A stretch of DNA of 64,000 bases from Sphingomonas faeni (GTDB taxonomy: Bacteria; Pseudomonadota; Alphaproteobacteria; Sphingomonadales; Sphingomonadaceae): positions 754,001 to 818,000 of the forward strand of contig NZ_JAUSZF010000001.1 in the NCBI RefSeq assembly GCF_030817315.1. Reading direction: 5' to 3'. How positions within the stretch are numbered: position 1 is the first letter of the stretch; every line of letters begins with the position of its first letter. Made by a program: the position numbers and the translations under genes. This document shows positions 17,422-27,843 of this stretch, in pieces. The notes beneath the pieces are model-generated. The model ran no database searches and was not told where the DNA came from. It saw only the letters and a program-made list of their open reading frames with translations.

Positions 17422-17861
17422 TGCTTGCCCTCGTCCTCGCGCTCCAGGCCGCGACACCATCGATTCCGCAAAGTCCGGGGCCAAACCCGGGCGCGAGTCC
17501 GCTCAGCGCGATCGGGCAGCAGAAACTTCCCGCGCGGGGATGTGCCGCCTATCTCTGGACGCTCGACGTCAACCGCCAGATGGTGGCGATGGCGAGCGCC
17601 GACCCCGCACAGATCCGGCTCGCGATCGACGGCAAGGTCCTGGATTTCGCCCGTGCGACCCAGTCGGACCCGATCGGCTTCGGCTTTGGCGGAATCACGC
17701 AGTATCGACGTGACGACGTGACCGCGACACTGGACCTCGCGATCTCGACGCGTGCCGACATCACCGCGGGCGCGACCGTCACCGCGGCGACGCTACGGAT
17801 CGACCGCCCGAGCCGCGATACCGTGGTCGTACCGGTCGGCGGATTGATCGGCTGCGTTTGA
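17418..17861 (+). CDS. Hypothetical secreted protein, GspN/GspC-context unknown
   Basis: 147 residues; the ATG overlaps the stop of the prepilin peptidase (ATGA), so the two are probably translated together. It has a short hydrophobic start (MMLALVLALQAATP), a weak signal peptide, then a proline-rich stretch and a beta-rich domain with cysteines at GCAAYLW and the C-terminal GCV. No family recognised. The coupling to a prepilin peptidase hints at an envelope or secretion role, which is inference only. Confidence 0.65.
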   Translation: MMLALVLALQAATPSIPQSPGPNPGASPLSAIGQQKLPARGCAAYLWTLDVNRQMVAMASADPAQIRLAIDGKVLDFARATQSDPIGFGFGGITQYRRDDVTATLDLAISTRADITAGATVTAATLRIDRPSRDTVVVPVGGLIGCV

Positions 17862-17955
17862 GGTAAATTTTAGTGAAACCAAGCCGTCGTCCGTGCGTTA
17901 CGGGACGGAGATGGGGGTTTGGTCGAACACGAACACCTCCCATGAAGGGGATCGT

Positions 17956-20167
17956 GTGACAGCTTCGACTAGCCGGCATCATTGGCTCGCTCTGGCGTTG
18001 GTAGCGTCATCTACGGGGTTCGCGGGACCGGTTTCCGCGCAGATCGCACAGCCGGGCACCGCCCCGGCCAAGGGTCCCAACGCGCCCAAGCCCAGCGATC
18101 GGCCGCAGTCGAACGGGCAGGCGAACGGGCAGGCGAACGACCCGCGGTCCGATGCGGCGATCGTGCCCGATGCCGAGTTCGACAGTTCGTTGCCGCCGCT
18201 AAGCAGCGATCTCAACGCACCGCTCGAACCGATGTCCACCGCTACGCCGCAAGCCGCGACGCCTGCGACGGCAACGACCCCCGCGACCACGGTGACCGGC
18301 GACGTGCTGCCCCCGACCGGCCCAAGCGATCCGCAATTGGCGCAGCCGCTGACGCCGCTGTCGAGCTTCGACACTACGCCGCTGCAGACTGCGGCCGACA
18401 TTGTCGACAAGGATGCGCCCGAGATTCGGTACGACACCGCGATCAAGGGGCTGGACGAGGCGGGCGACGGGCTCGAGGCGCGTTACAAGGCGCTGTCCGC
18501 GCTGTCCGAAGGCAAGGGCAAGGCCGCGAATGCCACGCAGGTCGCGGCACGCGCTCGTGAGGACGAGGCGCTGGCGGTCCGGCTCCTGAAGTCGCTCGGC
18601 TATTACGACGCGACCGCGATTTCGACGATCGAGACGATCCCCAACGCCGACACGACCAAGGCGGGTCGCCTGCGCGCGACCGTCAGTGCGCAGCCCGGCC
18701 GGCTCTATTCACTGTCGTCGGTCACCGTGCAGGCGAACGCGACGACACCGCCCGATCTGGTACGGACGCAGTTGCCGCTGAAGGTCGGCGATCCGATCGA
18801 GGCTGCGCGCGTCGAAGGCGCCGAGGCGAATGTCAGCCTCGTCCTGCCACAACGCGGCTATCCGTTCGTCAAGGTCGGCGAGCGCGACATTCTGCTCGAC
18901 GACCAGACCCCGACCGGCGCGTACACCTTGCCCGTCGACACGGGTCCTAGGTCGTCGTTCGGGCAGTTGCGCACCGAGGGCGATCCTGTCTTCAACCTCA
19001 AGCATCTGAACGTTTTCCCGCGGTTCAAGGCAGGCGATCTCTACGACAACCGGATGACCGACGATCTGCGCGATGCACTCGTCGCGACGTCGATGTTCTC
19101 GACCGTGTCGGTGGAACCGGTGCGGACGGGTACGCTCAACGCCGACGGTACCGAACAGGTCGACCTGCTGGTCCGCCAGAGCGCGGGCAAGGTCCGGACG
19201 CTCGGCGGCAATCTCGGCTATTCGACGGGGCAGGGCTTCCGTGCCGAGGGGACGTGGCAGCACCGCAACCGGTTCCCGTACGAGGGCGCGCTGATCGGGT
19301 CCGTGATCGCGGGTACGCAGGAGCAGGGGCTGTCGGGCACGTTCCGCCGCGCGAACGCCGGTCGCCGCGATCGCACGTTCAGCGTCACAGCGGGTGCGAA
19401 CCATTCGAACTACGACGCGTACGAGGCGTTCACGACCAGCGTCGGCGTACGCTGGAGCTATGATTCGACGCCGATCTGGCAAAAGCCGCTGACCTATTAT
19501 TACGGTGGCGAGCTCGTTGGGACGAACGAGAGCGTCTATGATTTCGGTCGCGGCGAGAGCGTGCGGCGGACCTACGGCATCGTCGCGCTACCGGGCCAGG
19601 TGCGGTTCGATCGGTCGGACAGCCTGCTCAATCCGTCCAAGGGTTTCCGCCTGACCCTCAACCTCAGCCCGGAAACGTCGGTGCAGGGATCGGTGAAGCC
19701 GTACATCCGGACGATGATCGAGGGGACGTTCTACTACCCCGTCTCAAGCAGCATCGTGATCGCCGGTCGCGCCAAGGCCGGCTCGATCCAGGGCGTCAAT
19801 CGTGACGATCTGGCCCCATCGCGGCGCTATTACGGCGGCGGCGGCGGATCGGTGCGCGGCTACGGCTATCAGCGGCTCGGGCCGTTCGATCCCGACGGCA
19901 ATCCGGTCGGCGGGCGCTCGCTCAACGAGTTCGCGCTCGAAGCGCGCTACCGGTTCGGCGATTTCGGCATCGTGCCGTTCATCGACGCCGGCAACAGCTA
20001 TGAGAGCAGCACCGCCGAACCTGTCCTCGCTGCGTTACGGCGCTGGCATCGGCGGGCGCTTCTATACCAATTTCGGGCCGATGCGCGTCGATATCGCAAC
20101 GCCGCTCAATCCACGCGAGGGCGACGGCAAGGTCGCGCTCTATATCTCGATCGGGCAGGCATTCTGA
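17956..20167 (+). CDS. tamA: TamA outer-membrane translocation subunit, frameshifted near the C-terminus
   Basis: This Omp85-family protein helps insert autotransporters and other proteins into the outer membrane. GTG 17956 follows GAAGGGG and gives a signal peptide (about 30 residues), a long Ala/Pro/Thr linker, POTRA-like domains and the beta-barrel with RRYYGGGGGSVRGYGYQRLGP and ALEARYRFGDFGIVPFIDAG. At about 20011-20020 (ACCGCCGAAC) the frame slips. The expected last strands (SLRYGAGIGGRFYTNFGP, VALYISIGQAF) are encoded one frame over and end at TGA 20165-20167. Removing one C restores a normal 736-residue TamA. As written, translation runs on out of frame and into tamB. It could be a sequencing error or a real mutation. 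Confidence 0.85.
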
Positions 20168-23100
20168 TGGCCGACAACGGCACTCTTCCTGCTGAGCAGG
20201 TCCCGGTCGAGCAGACCGTCATTGTCGAGCGGCGCCCGCTGTGGCAGCGCATCCTGAAGTGGCTCGCGATCCTGGTCGTGAGCCTGATCGCGCTCGTGCT
20301 GATCGTGCTGTTCGGGATCAACACCGATCCCGGCCGGCGGCTCGTCGCGGACCAGATCGGCGGGTATACGACCGCGTCGGGGCTGAACATCAAGGTCGGG
20401 CGGATCGACGGTTCGATCTACGGCGCGATGACGCTTAGCGATGTGCGGGTGTCGGATCCCAAGGGCGTGTTCCTGACGAGCCCGAAGCTGGCCGTCGACT
20501 GGCGCCCGTTCGCGTTCGCCAGGAACCATGTCGACGTGCGCTCGCTGACGACGCCGTTGGTCACGTTGCAGCGCCGCCCCGTGCTGAACGCGACGCCGAG
20601 CGATCCGAACGCGCCGTTGCTGCCCGATCTCGACATCGACGTGAACCGGCTGGTGATCGACCGCTTCCTGATCGCCAAGCCGGTGACCGGCCAGACGCAT
20701 ATCGTGAAGATCGACGGCGCGGTACACATCGCCGACAAGCGCGCGCAGTTGACGACCAACGCGGCGGCGCTGACGGGGCCGGGGATCGCAGGTGGCGATC
20801 GTCTGGTGCTGAAGCTCAATGCGGTGCCGGAGCAGAACAAGCTCGACGTGAACGTGAAGCTGACCGCACCCGTTGGCGGGGTGGTCGCGACGATGGGTTC
20901 GCTGAAGGCGCCGCTGACTGCGACCGTCGATGGTCGCGGCAGTTGGGCTTCGTGGCAGGGGCGAGCGATTGCGACTCTGGGCGGCGGGCAACTGGCGAAC
21001 CTCGGGCTGACCGCGAAGAACGGGCATATCCAGGTGCGCGGGTCGACGCGTCCGGGCCTGTATCTCGAAGGACCGGTCGAGCGGCTGACCGCGCCACAGC
21101 TCGACGTGGCGATCGATACGACGTTGAACGACCGCAAGGCCGATACGCGGATGACGCTGAAGTCGGACGCGCTGGCAGTCGACGCTGGTGGCCTGATCGA
21201 TCTCTCCAACAGCCGGTTCGGCAATTTCGCGGTGAATGCGAAGCTGCTGACGCCGGGGGCGATCCTGCCGAACCTGCGCGGTCGCGACGTCACGGCGCGC
21301 GTCGTTTTCGACGGTGCGTTCGCGACGCCGACGGTGGACTATAAGGTTCGCGCGGCGACGATCTCGTTCGGCGATATGGGCGTCGAGAACCTCTACGCCG
21401 AGGGCCTTGCCCGTGTGAACTCGGATCGCATTCTCGTGCCGGTCAAGGCGCGGGCGCGTCGCGTGACCGGCTTGAACGCGGCGGTTGGGGGTCTTGCGAC
21501 CAACGTCGCGATCGATGGCGATTTCGCGATTTCGGGCGTCAACGTCCTCTCGGACAACCTGAAGATCCGCTCGGACAAGATCGACGCGACTGCGGTCGTG
21601 GTCGCGAACATGGCGACCGGGCGCTACACCGGCGCGCTCAAGGGGCGGGTCAACAATTACCGCGTCGACGGCATCGGCATCGTCAATCTCACGACCGACG
21701 CGAAGCTGGTACCGGGGCCGAACGGCGGCTTCGGGATCACCGGCCGGATCGTCGCGCAGACCTCGCAGATCTTCAACGAAGGCGCGCGCAGCTTCCTGGG
21801 CGGCAACGCGATCGTTCGTTCGGACATCGGCTACAGTCCCGAGGGCATCGTCACGTTCCACAATCTCCGCATGAACGCGCCAAAGTTCCGTGTGACGCGC
21901 GGTGAGGGCCGGTTCGATCCTGCCACGGGCGCGGTACTGGTCAATGCAGACGCGTATTCCACCGTCTACGGCCCGCTGTCCGCACGCGTAACGGGTAGCG
22001 CGACCGCACCCGCCGTCGTCCTGCGCGCACCGCGTCCGGGCGTTGGCGTCGGACTCGTGAACCTGAACGCCCGGATCGTCGGCCGCGGTGGCGCCTACGC
22101 CGTCACGGCGAGCGGCGGCACCAATTACGGGCCGTTCACCGCCGATGTGCTGGTGACGCCGGGTACGCAGCTCGCGGTAGATGTGCGCCGCGTGGTATTC
22201 GCCGGGATCGTTGGCAGTGGCCGCGTCGTCCAGACTGCGGCCGGTCCGTTCGCGGGTGCACTCCGGTTCGCGGGGCAGGGTCTGTCGGGTAATGTCCGGC
22301 TTGCCAACCAGGGTGGCTATCAGCGGGCTGACGTCGCGGCGCGTGCCAACGGTGCCCGGATTCCCGGCATGGTCGACTTCACCATCGGCCGCGCGATCGT
22401 CTCGGCCAGTGCTGTACTGACGCCGACGCCGCAGATCGTGGCGGACGCGCAGATTGCGGACATGCGTTACGGTGCGATCGTCCTTTCGGCGGCGCGTGCG
22501 AAGGTCAATTACGTCGGCGGCAACGGCACCGCGCAGGCGCTGCTGACGGGGTCGAACGGCGTTCCGTTCCGTCTCGCCGTCAACGCGAAGCTGAGCCCCA
22601 ACAACTACCTCGTCGCCGCACAGGGCCAGGCGAACGGAATCGATTTCCGCACCGTCAATCCGGCGCGCATCCAGGCCGCGGGAGGCGTATACCGCCTGTC
22701 GCCGACCCGGATCGACTTCGGTGGAGCGGGTGGCGGTTCGGCGCGCCTGGCTGGCAGCTATGGTCGTGGCACGAACGCGCAGGTCCGGCTCGATCGCCTC
22801 GACCTGTCGACGCTGTCCGCGCTGGTCCCGAACCTCGGGATCGGTGGCAAGGCAACCGGCAGCCTCGACTTCTCGCAGGCGAATTCGGCCGCGTTGCCGA
22901 CCGCCGACGCACGCATGACCGTCACCAATTTCACGCGGTCCGGCCTCGCCGCCGTCTCCGACCCCGTCGACATCGTGTTTGCCGGGACGCTTGGCGGCGA
23001 AGGCGGCACGGGTCGTGCACTGGTCCGTCGCGGGACGTCCGTCATCGGCCGGATGGTCGCGAACCTGCGGCCGCTGCCAGCGGGCAGGGGTTCGTGGAGT

Positions 23101-24414
23101 ACGCGCCTGATGGCCGCGCCGCTGTCGGGCGGCATCCGCTATAACGGTCCGTCCGCGGTGCTGTTCAGCTTTGCGGCAATCCCCAACCAGCAGCTGTCGG
23201 GCCCGATCGCGGTCGCCGCCGATTTCTCGGGGCGTCTGCAGGCACCGCAACTCAACGGCGTCGTCCGTGCCGACAATCTGACGTACGACAACGAGACCTA
23301 TGGGACGCGACTGTCGCAGATGCGGATCGCCGGGCGGTTCTCGAACACCGACCTGCAACTGACGCAACTCAGTGCGAAGGCCGGAGACGGTACCGTGCAA
23401 GCGCAGGGCTCGATCGGTTTTGCAGCCGATAGCGGCTTCCCGATCGATCTGCGCGCGACGCTGAACAATGCGCAGCTCGCCAAGAGCGATGCGATCAGCG
23501 CCACCACGAGCGGCACGATCCATCTCACCAATGGTCGCGACGGCGGTCTGATCCAGGGCGATCTCCAGATCCCCGAAGCGCGGTATCAGATCATTCGCCA
23601 AGGGCAGGCCGAAGTGGCCGAGCTGACCGGCGTGCGGCGCAAGAGCGACGTCGTCGTCGCGCGACCGACCGATCGTCCGGCAGCGCCAGCGGTCGGCCTG
23701 TTCAAGCTCGACCTCCGCGTGCGTGCGCCGAACCAGTTGTTCGTGTCGGGCATGGGCCTCGAATCCGAATGGGAGATGGACATGCGGATCGGCGGTACCT
23801 CCGCCGCACCGATCGTCACCGGCGGACTCGACATCGTTCGTGGCACCTACTCGTTCTCGGGCAAGCGGTTCGAGGTCAATCGCGGCCAGATCCGTTTCCG
23901 TGGCGGTGCGCTGACCGATCCGGACATCAACATCCAGGCGACTACCACGACCAACGGCATCACCGTCGTGATCAACGTGACGGGGACGGGTCAGCGGCCG
24001 CAGATCGCCTTCACCTCGACGCCGACGCTGCCGCAGGACGAGGTACTCAGCCGCCTGCTGTTCGGGGCGAGCCCGGCGAACCTGTCGGCAACTGAGGCCA
24101 TCCAGCTGGCATCCGCACTCAACTCGCTGCGCGGGTCGGGCGGTGGCGGCCTCAACCCGCTAGGCAAGCTGCGCTCGGCGACCGGGTTCGACCGGTTGCG
24201 CGTGCTCGGCGCGGACGAAGCGAGTGGGCGCGGCACCAGCCTGGCGGCAGGTAAGTACCTGACCGACAACATCTATGTGGAGATCGTCACCGACGCGAAG
24301 GGCTTCACCTCGACGCAGCTCGAGATCGCGCTGACTAGGGCCCTGAGCCTGTTGTCGGCGGCGGGATCGAGCGGCGGCCAGAGCGCCAGCCTCAAATATT
24401 CGAAGGACTATTGA
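20167..24414 (+). CDS. tamB: TamB inner-membrane-anchored translocation/lipid-transport protein
   Basis: This AsmA/TamB-like bridge protein of about 1415 residues spans the periplasm and works with TamA; homologues are also implicated in phospholipid transport to the outer membrane. One N-terminal transmembrane helix (IVVERRPLWQRILKWL then about 20 hydrophobic residues) is followed by long beta-helical repeats and the conserved C-terminal TamB (DUF490) domain: GGLDIVRGTYSFSGKRFEV, DPDINIQATTT, SRLLFG and the final LTRALSLLSAAGSSGGQSA. The ATG overlaps the natural tamA stop (TGATG). Because of the tamA frameshift it is also in frame with tamA in this sequence. Confidence 0.9.
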   Translation: MADNGTLPAEQVPVEQTVIVERRPLWQRILKWLAILVVSLIALVLIVLFGINTDPGRRLVADQIGGYTTASGLNIKVGRIDGSIYGAMTLSDVRVSDPKGVFLTSPKLAVDWRPFAFARNHVDVRSLTTPLVTLQRRPVLNATPSDPNAPLLPDLDIDVNRLVIDRFLIAKPVTGQTHIVKIDGAVHIADKRAQLTTNAAALTGPGIAGGDRLVLKLNAVPEQNKLDVNVKLTAPVGGVVATMGSLKAPLTATVDGRGSWASWQGRAIATLGGGQLANLGLTAKNGHIQVRGSTRPGLYLEGPVERLTAPQLDVAIDTTLNDRKADTRMTLKSDALAVDAGGLIDLSNSRFGNFAVNAKLLTPGAILPNLRGRDVTARVVFDGAFATPTVDYKVRAATISFGDMGVENLYAEGLARVNSDRILVPVKARARRVTGLNAAVGGLATNVAIDGDFAISGVNVLSDNLKIRSDKIDATAVVVANMATGRYTGALKGRVNNYRVDGIGIVNLTTDAKLVPGPNGGFGITGRIVAQTSQIFNEGARSFLGGNAIVRSDIGYSPEGIVTFHNLRMNAPKFRVTRGEGRFDPATGAVLVNADAYSTVYGPLSARVTGSATAPAVVLRAPRPGVGVGLVNLNARIVGRGGAYAVTASGGTNYGPFTADVLVTPGTQLAVDVRRVVFAGIVGSGRVVQTAAGPFAGALRFAGQGLSGNVRLANQGGYQRADVAARANGARIPGMVDFTIGRAIVSASAVLTPTPQIVADAQIADMRYGAIVLSAARAKVNYVGGNGTAQALLTGSNGVPFRLAVNAKLSPNNYLVAAQGQANGIDFRTVNPARIQAAGGVYRLSPTRIDFGGAGGGSARLAGSYGRGTNAQVRLDRLDLSTLSALVPNLGIGGKATGSLDFSQANSAALPTADARMTVTNFTRSGLAAVSDPVDIVFAGTLGGEGGTGRALVRRGTSVIGRMVANLRPLPAGRGSWSTRLMAAPLSGGIRYNGPSAVLFSFAAIPNQQLSGPIAVAADFSGRLQAPQLNGVVRADNLTYDNETYGTRLSQMRIAGRFSNTDLQLTQLSAKAGDGTVQAQGSIGFAADSGFPIDLRATLNNAQLAKSDAISATTSGTIHLTNGRDGGLIQGDLQIPEARYQIIRQGQAEVAELTGVRRKSDVVVARPTDRPAAPAVGLFKLDLRVRAPNQLFVSGMGLESEWEMDMRIGGTSAAPIVTGGLDIVRGTYSFSGKRFEVNRGQIRFRGGALTDPDINIQATTTTNGITVVINVTGTGQRPQIAFTSTPTLPQDEVLSRLLFGASPANLSATEAIQLASALNSLRGSGGGGLNPLGKLRSATGFDRLRVLGADEASGRGTSLAAGKYLTDNIYVEIVTDAKGFTSTQLEIALTRALSLLSAAGSSGGQSASLKYSKDY

Positions 24415-24483
24415 GTTCGGAACGGAGTCAGATAGGTTCGGTTATGAAACCTACGGCGTAACGCCGGGGCGAGGGGATGCAGC

Positions 24484-25971
24484 ATGGCCGAGCATGTCGA
24501 CGTGATCGTGGTGGGTGCCGGCATCTCCGGGATCGGCACCGGCTACCATCTCCAGACCCGTTGCCCGGATCGTAGCTACGTCATCCTCGAAGGCCGTCAG
24601 TCGATGGGCGGGACGTGGGACCTGTTCCGCTATCCCGGCATCCGCTCCGATTCGGACATGCACACGCTGGGGTTCGCCTTTCATCCCTGGACCGCTGCCA
24701 AGTCGATCGCTGACGGTCCCTCGATCCGTGCCTATGTCGAGGATACGGCGCGGGAATATGGCATCGACCGGAAGATCCGCTACGGTCATCACGTCAAGTC
24801 GGCGGCGTGGTCGACCGAGGACGCCCGCTGGACGGTCGAGGCGACCGGACCTGACGGTGCACTGGTGACGCTGACCTGCAATTTCCTGTCGATGTGCGCG
24901 GGTTATTACAACTACGCCAAGGCGTATTCGCCCAAGTTCGAGGGCGCCGACAGCTTCGCCGGGCGGATCGTGCATCCGCAGTTCTGGCCCGAAGACCTCG
25001 ACTATGCCGGCAAGAACGTCGTCGTGATCGGTAGCGGCGCGACCGCGGTCACCTTGGTGCCGACGATGGCGCAGACCGCCGCGCACGTGACGATGCTCCA
25101 GCGCTCGCCGACGTACATCGTCGCACGACCCGGCGAGGACCGCGTCGCGAACTGGTTGCGTGGGAAGCTGCCGTCGAAGGCCGCGTATGGCATCACGCGG
25201 TGGAAGAACGTTCTGATGGGCATGTTTTTCTACCGGCTCGCGCGCAAGAAGCCCGCGAAGATGAAGGAGCGGATGATCGGGATGGTCCGCGATCATCTCG
25301 GCCCCGACTACGACGTCGCGACCCATTTCACGCCGCGCTACAATCCGTGGGACCAGCGCGTCTGCCTCGTCCCCGACGGCGACCTGTTCGCGGCGATCAA
25401 CGCAGGCAGTGCCTCGATCGTCACTGACACGATCGCGCGGATCACGTCCGAGGGCATCCGGCTCGATTCGGGCAAGGACCTGCCCGCCGACGTGATCGTC
25501 ACCGCGACCGGGCTGGAACTGCAACTTATGAGCGGCGTCGCGTTCAGCCTCGACGGCCAGCCGATCGAGCTCGCCGGGCGGCTCCAGTACAAGGGCATGA
25601 TGTTCGACGGCGTGCCGAACCTGTGCTCGACCTTCGGCTATACCAATGCGTCGTGGACGCTGAAGGCGGACCTGACGGCGATCTACATGTGCCGCTTGCT
25701 CAATACGATGACCAAGCGAGGTTTGCGCCAGGCGACCCCGCATAACGACGATCCGACGATGAATAGCGAAGCGTTCCTGGATTTCACGTCGGGCTATGTC
25801 CAGCGCGCCGCCGCGTCGCTTCCCATCCAGGGCGAGCGCAAGCCGTGGAAGCTCAATCAAAACTACGCCCTGGATGTCATGGCGCTGAAGTTCGGGTCGG
25901 TCGACGATGCGATGCGGTTCTCAAACCCCGCATCGGCTCAGGCGCGGCCGGATGCTTTATCGGCTGCCTAA
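24484..25971 (+). CDS. Flavin-containing (Baeyer-Villiger type) monooxygenase
   Basis: This FAD/NADPH-dependent monooxygenase of 495 residues probably oxygenates ketones or related substrates. It has two Rossmann motifs (VVGAGISGIG near the N-terminus and VIGSGATAVT near residue 180), and between them the BVMO fingerprint F-x-G-x3-H-x3-W as FAGRIVHPQFW. The middle contains FRYPGIRSDSDMHTLGF, typical of the EthA-like group. No pathway partner is next to it, so the substrate is unknown. It is well separated from tamB and from the signalling genes downstream. Confidence 0.88.
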   Translation: MAEHVDVIVVGAGISGIGTGYHLQTRCPDRSYVILEGRQSMGGTWDLFRYPGIRSDSDMHTLGFAFHPWTAAKSIADGPSIRAYVEDTAREYGIDRKIRYGHHVKSAAWSTEDARWTVEATGPDGALVTLTCNFLSMCAGYYNYAKAYSPKFEGADSFAGRIVHPQFWPEDLDYAGKNVVVIGSGATAVTLVPTMAQTAAHVTMLQRSPTYIVARPGEDRVANWLRGKLPSKAAYGITRWKNVLMGMFFYRLARKKPAKMKERMIGMVRDHLGPDYDVATHFTPRYNPWDQRVCLVPDGDLFAAINAGSASIVTDTIARITSEGIRLDSGKDLPADVIVTATGLELQLMSGVAFSLDGQPIELAGRLQYKGMMFDGVPNLCSTFGYTNASWTLKADLTAIYMCRLLNTMTKRGLRQATPHNDDPTMNSEAFLDFTSGYVQRAAASLPIQGERKPWKLNQNYALDVMALKFGSVDDAMRFSNPASAQARPDALSAA

Positions 25972-26485
25972 GCGCGACGCCGTAAAGCGCTGCGTCCGTT
26001 GCCACGGTAAATGCGATCGTCCTGTCTCTGTCAGCAGGCGCCATGCCGTTCATCAGTACCCAGCGGTCTATTCGCAGGTCTGATTCGTTACGATATTTGT
26101 AGTCTCAAATCCTCAAGGCGCGCGCAGATCGAAGTCGCAACTACGCGCGAGGGTCCGCACCCATAGCGTCACGTAGGTGTAACATATCTTACTAAAGCCA
26201 AGCTTGAGTGTCGGCCCGAACACCGAAACCCGCCCTTATTCGACGTGCCACAGGCGTCCGGACCGACTTAGTCATTCACCAGGGGCGAATGTGTTCGCCA
26301 TAGACGAGCGCGATAATGAAATTCAGCATGTTTTACTCCCTTATTGACACCCAATGGGTGCCGTTTCCGCATATATCTTAACGGGTCGTTAAACAATTAG
26401 ATTTGTAAGTTGTTAACCATTTCTTGGCTGGCGAGCGGGATAGAGGGTTAAGGGTATATTTAGGCGTCCAGCCTATCCCGGTGGA
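25972..26485. other. 514-base intergenic region, AT-richer, no large gene
   Basis: This region holds no sizeable gene. Its right half (26200-26420) is distinctly AT-rich and contains TTGACACCCAATGGGTG, a short palindrome, and two TTAAC-type boxes. It probably holds the promoter of the EAL-kinase-regulator genes. A 17-codon frame with a good ribosome binding site lies on the minus strand (26276-26329, listed separately). Confidence 0.45.
26276..26329 (-). CDS. Possible 17-residue peptide
   Basis: A minus-strand frame MLNFIIALVYGEHIRPW ends in TGA and is preceded by GGGAG seven bases before the ATG. It is hydrophobic at its start and could be a micro-peptide or leader, or chance. There is no homology evidence; it is listed because the ribosome binding site is good and the surrounding 500 bases are otherwise empty. 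Confidence 0.2.
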   Translation of the reverse strand: MLNFIIALVYGEHIRPW

Positions 26486-27838
26486 ATGAGGGACATTCCG
26501 GACGCGAATATCAAGGTGAGCCCAGCGGGGGCGGACACGCGACGGAACGATTTCGGACCTTCGGTCGAGCGCACGCGCGACGCCGTTTACCACGCGGCTC
26601 ACGCGTCGTGGCGGTTCCTCATGCTTGCGGAGATCGCCAATTTTCCCGTGCTGCGACGCCATCTCGGCAAGCCGAGGGCGGACACGCTGATCGTCGACGT
26701 GACCGCGCGAATCGCCCAAGCGCTGCCCGGCGCGAGAATCATGGTCGCTGGCCGCGAGACTGTGGAAATCGCCTTCGAAAGCGAGGCGCGTCTGGTGCTC
26801 GACCTCGCCATCGCAGCCGTGGAAGCGGCATTCGAACAGCCGTTCGATATCGATGGCGAACCCTATGTCGTGCATATCCGGCTCGGCGCCGCGGCGGCGG
26901 CGGCACACCGCGACGAGGTTCTCCTGATCGAAGAGGCCGAGCATGCCTTGGGCGAAGCCCGCGCCGAACGAGTCGCGATCGCACGGGACGTAACCGGCAG
27001 TCCGGCTGCAATGGATCGTGCCGAGTTGTCGCTCGATCTTACGCGCGCGATCGAGCGGGAGGAATTGTTCCTCCAATACCAGCCGAAGGTCCACCTCCGT
27101 CGCCAGCAGGTGACGAGCGTCGAGGCGCTGGTCCGCTGGAACCATCCGACGCGCGGACTCGTGCTGCCCAATGATTTCATCCCGTTGGCCGAAGAATCCG
27201 AGGATATCGTCGCGCTGACGCTGTGGACGATCCGTCGTTCGATCGCCGATCAGAAGGTTCTCGCAGAGCAAGGCCACGACCTGCGGATCTTCATCAATAT
27301 CGCGGGCGCACTTCTGGCGGACGCGCGCTTCGTCCGACGTGCGTGTGTGCTGGTCGAGTCTAGCGGCGCCCAACTCGGGTTCGAGATCACCGAGACGTCC
27401 GTCATCCGCGATCCTGACAGTGCGATCGCCAACCTCCAGGTCTTTGCCGATATCGGGATCGTCATCGCGATCGACGACTACGGGGCCGGGCTTTCGTCGC
27501 TGGCCTATCTCAAGCAATTGCCGGCGCGCGAGTTGAAGATCGACAAGCTGTTCGTCACGCAGCTCACCAGCTCGAATCGCGACCCGCTGATCGTCCGCTC
27601 GACGATCGATCTGGCGCACGCGCTGGAGATGGAGGTCGTTGCGGAAGGCGTCGAGAGCCAGGCCGCGATGGCCTTGCTGTCGGTAATGGGCTGCGACATG
27701 ATTCAGGGGTTTCTCATCAGCCGGCCGATCAATCTCGATGCGCTGATCCATTTCCTCGATGACGGCAAATACCGGGAGATGGCAGCGGATATACGCGCGC
27801 CGTTCAATCGACTGGCGACCGTCTGGCAGCGAGGCTGA
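26486..27838 (+). CDS. EAL-domain cyclic-di-GMP phosphodiesterase with degenerate GGDEF
   Basis: This 450-residue cytoplasmic protein hydrolyses c-di-GMP. Residues about 35-170 look like a GGDEF-type fold that has lost its signature (AGRETVEIAF stands where GGDEF-x-F would be), so no cyclase activity is expected. The EAL domain (about 180-430) keeps EALVRW, NIAG, EITE, DDYGAG, KIDK, EGVE and QGFLISRP, so the metal-binding and catalytic residues are largely present. It is followed at five bases by the histidine kinase gene, so the two are probably cotranscribed. It is a likely controller of motility-biofilm switching. Confidence 0.88.
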   Translation: MRDIPDANIKVSPAGADTRRNDFGPSVERTRDAVYHAAHASWRFLMLAEIANFPVLRRHLGKPRADTLIVDVTARIAQALPGARIMVAGRETVEIAFESEARLVLDLAIAAVEAAFEQPFDIDGEPYVVHIRLGAAAAAAHRDEVLLIEEAEHALGEARAERVAIARDVTGSPAAMDRAELSLDLTRAIEREELFLQYQPKVHLRRQQVTSVEALVRWNHPTRGLVLPNDFIPLAEESEDIVALTLWTIRRSIADQKVLAEQGHDLRIFINIAGALLADARFVRRACVLVESSGAQLGFEITETSVIRDPDSAIANLQVFADIGIVIAIDDYGAGLSSLAYLKQLPARELKIDKLFVTQLTSSNRDPLIVRSTIDLAHALEMEVVAEGVESQAAMALLSVMGCDMIQGFLISRPINLDALIHFLDDGKYREMAADIRAPFNRLATVWQRG

Positions 27839-27843
27839 TCGCG

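Noticed and set aside
20140..23601. 1153-codon leftward frame opposite tamB
   Set aside because: Arginine/aspartate-rich, no family motifs, lies wholly antisense to a well-recognised gene; a shadow from GC-rich codon use.
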